Origin: an uncultured Lachnospiraceae bacterium
Lineage (GTDB): Bacteria > Bacillota > Clostridia > Lachnospirales > Lachnospiraceae
NCBI GenBank assembly: GCA_947565425.1
Contig: CANOFW010000001.1
Location: 124,001-188,000, forward strand
Direction: 5' to 3'
Length of the DNA: 64,000 nt
In this document: one piece after another, positions 53,599 to 61,198 of the stretch
How the letters are laid out: every line of letters begins with the position of its first letter
Numbering within the stretch: position 1 is the first letter of the stretch
Position numbers and translations under genes: made by a program
The notes under the pieces: model-generated
Told to the model about the DNA's origin: nothing
The model's database searches: none
What the model saw: the letters and a program-made list of their open reading frames with translations, nothing else

Positions 53599-55269
53599 CT
53601 AAAAAAGTCCCTGAATAACGCCCGTGTCATCGACATCAATTCCATAAGCAGCCGGCGTCTTGCCAAGTCCTGGCATTGTCATAATAGCGCCGGTAACGGC
53701 TACCACAAAACCTGCGCCCGCCGATACATAGACTTCACGAACATTGACGGTAAACCCGCTGGGGCGTCCAAGTTTGCTCTGATCATCTGACAAAGAATAC
53801 TGCGTCTTTGCCATGCAGACAGGGAAATGCCCCATACCAAGCGCTTCTATGCGTTTTAGTTCTTTGGCCGCAGCCGGAGAATAGCTGACCCCATCCGCTC
53901 CATAGATTTCCTTTGCCACAGTTTCTATTTTATCCGTCAAAGGCAGTTCATCCGCATAGAGCGGCTGGAAATTGCTCTGTTTGTTTTCCAACGTCTCAAG
54001 TACTTTTTCCGCCAGGGCAATTCCGCCTTCGCCACCCTTTTCCCATACTTGAGAAAGCGCAAACTCACAACCTCGCTCATTACAAAACTGTTCCACAAAC
54101 GCTGTCTCCGCCTGCGTATCTGTGATAAAGGAATTGAGCGTAACAACTACTGGTACACCATATTTGTGCAAATTCTCAATATGCTTCTCCAGATTGACGA
54201 TACCCTTTTTCAACGCATCTAAATTCTCCGTGGAAAGTTCCGCTTTTGGCACGCCGCCATTGTATTTCAATGCACGCACCGTCGCCACCAGTACGACTGC
54301 ATCTGGCTTTAAGCCTGCCATCCGACACTTAATATCCAAAAACTTCTCCGCTCCTAAATCTGCACCGAAGCCCGCCTCCGTTACCACGTAATCCGCCAGC
54401 TTTAAGGCTGTTTTTGTCGCACGGACACTATTGCATCCATGGGCGATATTGGCAAACGGCCCGCCGTGTACGATTGCCGGCGTATGCTCCAACGTTTGAA
54501 TCAGATTCGGCTTTAACGCATCCCGCAAAAGCGCGGCCATCGCACCTGTCGCCTGTAAATCGTCCGCCGTTACCGGCTCTCCTGCAAAGTTATATGCCAC
54601 AATCATTCTGCCCAGGCGTTTCTTTAAGTCTGCCATATCATCCGCCAGACAGAGCACTGCCATAACCTCCGACGCCACAGTAATCACAAAATGGTCCTCT
54701 CTCACCATACCATCCAGCTTACTGCCAAGACCCACAACAATGTTGCGCAGCACACGGTCATTCATGTCCAGACAGCGCTTCCAAACTACTTGTCTGGGGT
54801 CAATCTGCAATTCATTCCCCTGCTGAATATGATTGTCCAGCAATGCGGCGAGCAGATTGTTTGCCGACGTAATCGCATGAAAATCACCAGTAAAATGCAG
54901 ATTCAAGTCTTCCATGGGAACTACCTGCGCATAGCCGCCTCCTGCCGCCCCACCCTTGATACCAAAACAGGGACCTAAGGACGGCTCTCGCAACGCAAGC
55001 ACTGCTTTCTTGCCCATCTTGCCAAATGCTTCTCCCAAGCCCACGCTGGTCGTAGTTTTTCCCTCTCCCGCCGGGGTGGGATTGATGGCCGTTACCAGAA
55101 TCAATTTACCATCCTTATGATCCGCCACCTTTGCCATGAGTTCATCGGAAAGCTTTGCTTTATACTTTCCATACAATTCCAAATCGTCTTCCGCAATTTC
55201 AAGCTGCGCCGCCACTTCACGAATTGGAAGCATCTGCGCTTCCTGTGCAATCTGAATGTCTGTTTTCAT
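53599..55269 (-). CDS. fhs: Formate-tetrahydrofolate ligase
   Basis: 556 residues, usual length. P-loop [18 protein letters not shown], then [48 protein letters not shown] and [19 protein letters not shown]. It makes 10-formyl-THF from formate, THF and ATP. With FolD downstream it gives the formate-assimilating C1 branch. Fhs is shared by acetogens and many fermenters; no other Wood-Ljungdahl gene is in the window. Confidence 0.97.
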   Translation of the reverse strand: MKTDIQIAQEAQMLPIREVAAQLEIAEDDLELYGKYKAKLSDELMAKVADHKDGKLILVTAINPTPAGEGKTTTSVGLGEAFGKMGKKAVLALREPSLGPCFGIKGGAAGGGYAQVVPMEDLNLHFTGDFHAITSANNLLAALLDNHIQQGNELQIDPRQVVWKRCLDMNDRVLRNIVVGLGSKLDGMVREDHFVITVASEVMAVLCLADDMADLKKRLGRMIVAYNFAGEPVTADDLQATGAMAALLRDALKPNLIQTLEHTPAIVHGGPFANIAHGCNSVRATKTALKLADYVVTEAGFGADLGAEKFLDIKCRMAGLKPDAVVLVATVRALKYNGGVPKAELSTENLDALKKGIVNLEKHIENLHKYGVPVVVTLNSFITDTQAETAFVEQFCNERGCEFALSQVWEKGGEGGIALAEKVLETLENKQSNFQPLYADELPLTDKIETVAKEIYGADGVSYSPAAAKELKRIEALGMGHFPVCMAKTQYSLSDDQSKLGRPSGFTVNVREVYVSAGAGFVVAVTGAIMTMPGLGKTPAAYGIDVDDTGVIQGLF

Positions 55270-55291
55270 ATGTTTTCCTCCTTAGGTCAAA

Positions 55292-57940
55292 CTACATCAC
55301 ATATTCATCTACATATTCTTCAAACTCCGTCAGAGACATGAGGATTTTACGCGGCTTCGTTCCCTCCTCGGGACCTACAACACCGGCTTCCTCCAACTGA
55401 TCCATTATTCTTGCTGCACGATTAAAACCAATCTTGAACATCCGCTGCAACATACCGATGGAACCTTTTTCTTTCTCAATAACAAACTTGCCTGCTTCCA
55501 CAAAATAAGCGTCCCGCTCATTGCCGCCTCCGCCGGAACCACCGGAAGATACGGAAACGGTATTCATCTTTTCTTCAATCTCTGTGTTATACACTACCGT
55601 GCTCTGCTTCTTTAAGAAATCCACAACTGCTTCCACCTCCGCATCAGAGACAAACGGTCCCTGAACTCTGAGCGGTTTCTGATAACCTTGCGGATAGAAA
55701 AGCATGTCTCCATTTCCCAACAATTTCTCCGCACCGACCATGTCTAAAATTGTTCTGGAATCAATACCAGAAGACACAGAAAAAGCAATTCTTGAGGGCA
55801 TATTTGCCTTAATCAGTCCGGTAATAACATCCACAGAGGGACGCTGCGTAGCGATAATCAAGTGAATACCCGCTGCCCGCGCTAACTGTGCAAGACGGCA
55901 AATTGCATCCTCCACATCCCCCGGCGCCACCATCATCAGGTCGGCAAGCTCATCCACAATAATCACTATCTGCGGCAATTTCTTAGGCTTCGTCTCATCC
56001 TGCACGTCGGCAATCGCCGCAACCTTCTGGTTATACCCTTTGAGATCACGCACCTGGTAATCAGCAAATTTCTGATAACGGTCTGTCATTTCCGCAACCG
56101 CCCAATGGAGCGCGCCCGCCGCTTTCTTAGGATCTGTGACTACCGGGATGAACAAATGCGGAATCCCATTATACACACTCAATTCCACAACCTTGGGGTC
56201 TATCAAAATCAGCTTGACGTCCTCGGGATTTGCTTTATATAAAATGCTCATAATAATCGTATTAATGCAGACTGATTTTCCGGAGCCTGTCGCCCCCGCA
56301 ATCAATAGATGCGGCATCTTCGCAATATCTGCTACAATTACCTGCCCGCCAATGTCCTTGCCCGCGGTAAAACAAATGCTTGACTTGTGCTTCTGAAACT
56401 CTGCATCCTCCACCATCTCGCGGAAACGCACCATAACGTTCTTCTTGTTGGGCACCTCAATTCCTACCGCTGCCTTTCCCGGAATCGGCGCTTCAATTCG
56501 GATGTCAGCCGCTGCCAGGTTCAATTTAATATCATCCGCAAGATTCACAATCTTACTCACCTTCACACCTAATTCCGGCTGTAATTCGTAACGCGTTACG
56601 CTGGGGCCGCAGCTCACATTGGTAATCGTAACATTGACGCCAAAATTCTTCAGTATTTGCTGCAACTGTATGGCCGTTTCCTGCAATTGCTGTTTGTTGT
56701 CACCCTGCTTGGAATCGCCTGGCTTTAACAGGGAAATTGGTGGAAACACGTAATCTGCGCCTTCCAAAAAACGTTCCTGTGCCGGCGCCGCCAAAATCTC
56801 TTGCGCCCCGTCCGAAGCCGTCGGTTGCTTTTGTGCAAAAGACTTTTGTGAATCTTCAGCTGTCAACTCTATCTCGTGCTGAGAATCTCCTTCCATCCAC
56901 AAAGCCTTCGCCTCATTTGCCAATTCATCTTCTGCCTGCTGCAATTCTTCTTCCAGCCCCGAAATCTGTATGTCCATCACAGATTCCTCTTGTAGAATCT
57001 GACTCTCCTGTGGAATCTGACTCTCCTTCGGCTTCCTATGTACCTTCTCCACTACCAGAGGCTCCGAAAATTGCTCCTGCGCTTCTTTCTCGGACTGCGG
57101 AAGTTCCCTGATTCCCGCTGATTTCTGCATTTGTACCACTTTCTTTGCGGGAGGTTTTAACTCGCTAATATTGTCAGAATGTTTCCCGGATATGGGATAT
57201 ATTTTCGTGTCCAACGCCACGCCCTCGACTTTTTTGTCCATGCGCCGCTGATTGCTTTCCCATTCTCTTTGTTCCTGCTCCCTTTTTTGCAGCTTCTGCT
57301 CTCTTTTTTGCAGCTTCTGTTCTTTCTTACGATTCTCCCGCGCTCCCTTGCGGTTTTCCCGTTCCCCTTTGCGGCGAACCGCGTCTACTTTTGCCGTATC
57401 ATATACCTTACGCCCTCCCTTCCGGAGTCCGCCCAGGAAAGAGCGTTCGGTTAGAAGCACCAAAGAAATAATCAGAACAATAACATCCAAAACATACGTT
57501 CCTGCCTTGCCAATAGCCGGACACAGCAGGAACGCGAAGATTCCTCCCAATGCGCCGCCGCCATTTTTGTGCTCTACCGCATACTGAAAAGAATCCTTGA
57601 CAGAATAGCTGTTCCCACTTCCTACTACCAATTCCACAAATAAACAGAGAAAAGATATAAATAATCCCCCGGCAATTAGCTTAATCAGTGCAATCCCATT
57701 GTCACGGTTCGAGATAAAAAATGCCGCTCCCACAAAAAAACAAATGGGGACGAGATAAGACATCATCCCAAAAAGTCCAAAACTCAGCGAACTTATTTTC
57801 TCTCCCACAAAACCGCCGATTCCAAAATGGCTGATAAACCATATGATGCATACTGCAAGAATCAGTAACAAAATTACTTCGCTGCGAAAGGGCACTGAGG
57901 TCTCATTTTTCTTCTTTGTATCTTTAGGCTTTGCTGCCAT
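55292..57940 (-). CDS. ftsK: DNA translocase FtsK/SpoIIIE
   Basis: 882 residues from the ATG at 57940, behind TAGGAGG. Four or five N-terminal membrane helices (about 20-180), a long charged linker rich in Arg/Lys/Glu/Gln (180-440), the motor domain with Walker A GATGSGKSVCINT and Walker B IVIIVDELADLMM, QRPSVDVITGLIKANMPSRIAF, and a C-terminal winged-helix gamma domain (KFVIEKEKGSIGMLQRMFKIGFNRAARIMDQLE). It pumps DNA through the division or sporulation septum. A Gly/Ser-rich hinge precedes the gamma domain. Confidence 0.95.
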   Translation of the reverse strand: MAAKPKDTKKKNETSVPFRSEVILLLILAVCIIWFISHFGIGGFVGEKISSLSFGLFGMMSYLVPICFFVGAAFFISNRDNGIALIKLIAGGLFISFLCLFVELVVGSGNSYSVKDSFQYAVEHKNGGGALGGIFAFLLCPAIGKAGTYVLDVIVLIISLVLLTERSFLGGLRKGGRKVYDTAKVDAVRRKGERENRKGARENRKKEQKLQKREQKLQKREQEQREWESNQRRMDKKVEGVALDTKIYPISGKHSDNISELKPPAKKVVQMQKSAGIRELPQSEKEAQEQFSEPLVVEKVHRKPKESQIPQESQILQEESVMDIQISGLEEELQQAEDELANEAKALWMEGDSQHEIELTAEDSQKSFAQKQPTASDGAQEILAAPAQERFLEGADYVFPPISLLKPGDSKQGDNKQQLQETAIQLQQILKNFGVNVTITNVSCGPSVTRYELQPELGVKVSKIVNLADDIKLNLAAADIRIEAPIPGKAAVGIEVPNKKNVMVRFREMVEDAEFQKHKSSICFTAGKDIGGQVIVADIAKMPHLLIAGATGSGKSVCINTIIMSILYKANPEDVKLILIDPKVVELSVYNGIPHLFIPVVTDPKKAAGALHWAVAEMTDRYQKFADYQVRDLKGYNQKVAAIADVQDETKPKKLPQIVIIVDELADLMMVAPGDVEDAICRLAQLARAAGIHLIIATQRPSVDVITGLIKANMPSRIAFSVSSGIDSRTILDMVGAEKLLGNGDMLFYPQGYQKPLRVQGPFVSDAEVEAVVDFLKKQSTVVYNTEIEEKMNTVSVSSGGSGGGGNERDAYFVEAGKFVIEKEKGSIGMLQRMFKIGFNRAARIMDQLEEAGVVGPEEGTKPRKILMSLTEFEEYVDEYVM

Positions 57941-58067
57941 AACATTTCCTCCTAAACTCCTGGTCATTCATCGGATGCGGCTTTCTAACCTGCCAAGCAT
58001 ACTGTTTATATTTTAGCACAATTAGCAGAAAATGTCATTACAACTTTTGCCTGGTTCTGTGTTTTCG

Positions 58068-58760
58068 TTACTTTTGCTTATCATCTTCAATCATCTGATG
58101 AAGTTTTTTCATCGCTTCGTCAATGCCGCCTACCTCATTGATAATCCCTTCTTCTACTGCCTGTCGCCCCACAAGGATCGTGCCCAAATCCTTTGTCAGC
58201 ATACTAGTATTCATCATCATTTGTTCTAAGCGTTCCTGCGAGATAAAGCAATGCTGCGCCACAAATCCCGTAATGCGATCCTGCATCTGCTGAAAATAGT
58301 CATAAGTCTGCGGCGCGCCTATCACCAGCCCATTCAGCCGCACGGGATGAATCACCATCGTCCCAGTAGGCACAATATAAGAATAGTCTGTAGATACCGC
58401 CAGGGGAACGCCAATGGAATGACTGCCTCCAAGCACTAAGGATACCGTAGGTTTACTCAAAGACGAAATCATTTCTGCAATCGCTAGGCCAGATTCCACA
58501 TCTCCACCCACTGTATTTAAAAGCAGCATTACGCCGTCCACTTTCTTGTCATCCTCAATTGCGGCAAGTTTGGGAAGCACATGTTCATATTTGGTTGTCT
58601 TAGCGCTGGGGGACAACGTCTCATGCCCCTCAATCTCTCCGATAATTGACATGAGATGAATTTTATGTCCCTCGTCCTGTTCCAACGTCAATTGCCCCAT
58701 ATCTTTAATCTGCTCATTCTCATTCTTATCCTTTTCCTGCTGTTCAAGTTTTGCTCCCAT
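58068..58760 (-). CDS. ClpP-like serine protease (TepA/YlzC-type)
   Basis: 230 residues from the ATG at 58760 behind CGGAGG. ClpP/crotonase fold with LLNTVGGDVESGLAIAEMI and the catalytic Ser region GGSHSIGVPLA, followed by MVIHPVRLNG with His. An acidic N-terminal tail lacks a signal peptide. The family (translocation-enhancing protein TepA) is often encoded directly before ftsK/spoIIIE, as here, and is thought to act as a cytoplasmic, Clp-ATPase-independent peptidase. Confidence 0.88.
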   Translation of the reverse strand: MGAKLEQQEKDKNENEQIKDMGQLTLEQDEGHKIHLMSIIGEIEGHETLSPSAKTTKYEHVLPKLAAIEDDKKVDGVMLLLNTVGGDVESGLAIAEMISSLSKPTVSLVLGGSHSIGVPLAVSTDYSYIVPTGTMVIHPVRLNGLVIGAPQTYDYFQQMQDRITGFVAQHCFISQERLEQMMMNTSMLTKDLGTILVGRQAVEEGIINEVGGIDEAMKKLHQMIEDDKQK

Positions 58761-58894
58761 AAAAAGAATCCTCCGTTTCTGCACATAATTCCTACATTTT
58801 CTGCCTTTGCAGACATACTCAGGTTCTTTTTAGTATGAAAGAGTTTCTCTATTTTTATTCAGGAACAAAAAGAATCTCTGCAATCTCAGACAAC

Positions 58895-58927
58895 AAAAAC
58901 AGCCTCCAAAATTTGGAGGCGGCTTTA
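58895..58927 (-). terminator. Terminator closing the macro-TIR / FRG / HExxH operon
   Basis: Nine-bp stem GCCTCCAAA / TTTGGAGGC followed on the minus strand by TGTTTTTG, 47 bp after the stop of the macro-TIR gene. It marks the 3' border of the acquired operon from the ClpP/FtsK genes. Confidence 0.85.
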
Positions 58928-58973
58928 TAAAATTATTTGTCTTTTACCAACATGTACGACTCTCTTGCCGACC

Positions 58974-59972
58974 TTATTTTTTCATTTTTTCTCTAATAAA
59001 CTGTGGAATCTTTCCAATTTCCGGCGTTATATCGCATTCAAAAATATTCAACAACAATTCTTTAAATCTTTCTTCTTCTATATCGTCTTCTGGAATTGAC
59101 AACGCATAACTTGTACGCATATAGGATGGAAGCGACAATTCTGGATTTTCCTCACGCATGATACAAATGTATTTATTACTGTCCTGATTCATCAACATGT
59201 CGCCCTGAATAATCATTGTTTCCCATCCCACACCGCCACGTTGGGAATCTATCTTAGATAAATAATATTTATCACAAATCATCAATACTTTATTTGCGAG
59301 ATCTATCTCATTTGTCATCCATTGCGGTAAGCTCTGTCCTAATTTGAGATGAAAAATATCACATCTTGCATCTACTCCGTTTTCCCGCAATTTTACGCAC
59401 AATTCCCTTACCCATTTTTTATTCCTTTCATCATATCCCGTATAGCTTATGAACACTCTAGGGTGGGTCTCCAGCTCCGTTTGTGATTGTAATTCTGATT
59501 GAGAATCTGACTTTTTCAATAACTCATATACGTTTTGCGAGAGGGCAAATATATTCGCCATAATATACGGTTCCTTATCAAAACACGCTCTAATAATATC
59601 AAAAGATTCCGAATAAGATAATCTACCCGCGCCAGCCCCCAATAAGGGAATATTTACAAAACGCAGCGCATTGTCCTTACAGTACGCAATAATCTGGCTG
59701 CAAATATTATGTAATATTTCGTTGCTAGATGACATCTGCATAAGTGACAGTTTCACTGATGCAGAATATCCAATCACGGAAGAGATTGTAAAGTGTTTGG
59801 GACATATTTTAAAATCAACTTGCCCGGGAGTAGTTATCTTAATGGATGTGGGCAGGCCATACGCCACTAAGTCATTTTTTATCGCAGAAGTCATTCCACC
59901 GTAATCATCACATGGGATGATTACCAGATCACATTTTTGATCAAAAATACTACCTTTCTTTAGTTGATACAT
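58974..59972 (-). CDS. Macro-domain / TIR-domain fusion protein
   Basis: 332 residues. The N-terminal macro-like domain (1-152) starts YQLKKGSIFDQKCDLVIIPCD and has the ligand-loop motif PLLGAGAGRLSY (109-120). A polar Ser/Gln/Glu linker (154-170) leads to a TIR/SEFIR-type domain (171-290): RVFISYTGYDERNKKWVREL, VDARCDIFHLKLGQ, and GGVGWETMII with Glu251 at the expected NADase position. Macro domains bind ADP-ribose compounds; bacterial TIR domains make or consume NAD-derived signals. One chain could thus join sensing of a cyclic ADP-ribose signal to NAD breakdown. It is the last gene behind the FRG protein, with AAGAGGAG before the ATG. Confidence 0.85.
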   Translation of the reverse strand: MYQLKKGSIFDQKCDLVIIPCDDYGGMTSAIKNDLVAYGLPTSIKITTPGQVDFKICPKHFTISSVIGYSASVKLSLMQMSSSNEILHNICSQIIAYCKDNALRFVNIPLLGAGAGRLSYSESFDIIRACFDKEPYIMANIFALSQNVYELLKKSDSQSELQSQTELETHPRVFISYTGYDERNKKWVRELCVKLRENGVDARCDIFHLKLGQSLPQWMTNEIDLANKVLMICDKYYLSKIDSQRGGVGWETMIIQGDMLMNQDSNKYICIMREENPELSLPSYMRTSYALSIPEDDIEEERFKELLLNIFECDITPEIGKIPQFIREKMKK

Positions 59973-60016
59973 TTATATTCTCCTCTTATTTGTCTTATAA
60001 AAATCATTTCTTTTAT

Positions 60017-61198
60017 TCACACAAAAAATTTTTCTGTCTCCAAATAATTTGCATATACTTGAATATCAGGATATATTTCCGGCCACCGTTCTCCTGCATA
60101 AATCAATTCTTTGGCTATCCTCACCGGATCACATAAACGAATATTACAAAAACAATCGTTGATGCCCTTTTGTGTTTCAAGTGCAATAACGTCCATTTTC
60201 GTTCCCGCAAATTGTTTGGCTTTGTCGCTCCTATAATAATTGGGAAAAATCGTAAACGTTCCCCTCTGCGCCCGGATCCGTTCACTGTGGTATGGCTGTA
60301 TGGATGCAAGCGGCGGAAGCAGTCCTTTATTCAATTCAGCTTCCACCGGCAGCGCGTCTGCATAGTACCTGACAAGTAAGTAAAAAAAGGGATTAAATTC
60401 CCGGCTTACAATCATATTTTCCAAATGCTCCGCATTATAATGGCAATATTCATCTAACACGCAAACGCTGACTATGCCATTTATCGCAACATCATGTATT
60501 TTGCTGTTATCAAAATTAAAATAAATGCTTTTTTGAGCTGTTAATTCTCGCTGTAATTCCTCTTTTATTTTCTTCCTTTTATTTCCATCCGGAAACAATT
60601 TCACAAGCGCTTTGCCAATAAAAGCATCATTATTAGCATCTGCAAAAAAATCGTATACATGCTCATTCATCCTGTATGGATCTACAACCCAGATTCCCGG
60701 CGTATTTATGGAACGTTTGTTTTGATTGTCCCAGGTATTCTTCGTATCAATATATGGTTCGAGTGCAAAATTAATCGCCGTTTCCAGTGATTCGCTCCAA
60801 TCCATAAACCGCGTTTTTCCAAAATGATGCTGCAACACTTCCTGCCATTCTACCCTGCTTTTAGGACCGGACTGCGTGAGATGGCTGACTCTGGCTGCAA
60901 AGTTTTGATGCCGGTATTCTTCCGCCAAAGAAAAAGTACTATAATACTTCGTCTTATTCTCCTCATTTTCCCGTTCTCGGTAGAGTGATGGAAGAAGCAT
61001 ATAATCCTCTCTTTCCTGTCCCCGAAACCAGAACGGCCTGCCAAAAGCCGCTCCGCTCCTCTGGAACACGTTCTGCCCAATGTCCTCCAAAATCTTATAC
61101 ACATCAGACATAGAATAAGCGCTGTAAGAATAAATATTCGTGCCGGAAACGTTCGATCTATAGTAGTTTATTAACGAATTGACCATATTTAAAGCCAT
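60017..61198 (-). CDS. FRG-domain protein
   Basis: 393 residues. The N-terminal FRG domain (about 30-165) has the name-giving RPFWFRGQEREDYMLLPSLYR (55-75) and LQHHFGKTRFMDWSES (122-137). The remainder is mixed alpha/beta with VVDPYRMNEHVYDFF and FTIFPNYYRSDK, also common in FRG proteins. FRG proteins occur in mobile and defence loci, and a fold relation to ADP-ribosyltransferases has been suggested; activity is unproven. The ATG follows the upstream stop with no gap (TAA-ATG) and its GAGGGAGGGG site lies inside the previous gene, giving tight coupling. Confidence 0.85.
   Translation of the reverse strand: MALNMVNSLINYYRSNVSGTNIYSYSAYSMSDVYKILEDIGQNVFQRSGAAFGRPFWFRGQEREDYMLLPSLYRERENEENKTKYYSTFSLAEEYRHQNFAARVSHLTQSGPKSRVEWQEVLQHHFGKTRFMDWSESLETAINFALEPYIDTKNTWDNQNKRSINTPGIWVVDPYRMNEHVYDFFADANNDAFIGKALVKLFPDGNKRKKIKEELQRELTAQKSIYFNFDNSKIHDVAINGIVSVCVLDEYCHYNAEHLENMIVSREFNPFFYLLVRYYADALPVEAELNKGLLPPLASIQPYHSERIRAQRGTFTIFPNYYRSDKAKQFAGTKMDVIALETQKGINDCFCNIRLCDPVRIAKELIYAGERWPEIYPDIQVYANYLETEKFFV

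Noticed and set aside
53599-55269. Wood-Ljungdahl acetogenesis cluster
   Set aside because: Only fhs and folD are present here; both occur in non-acetogenic fermenters, so no acetogenic claim is made.
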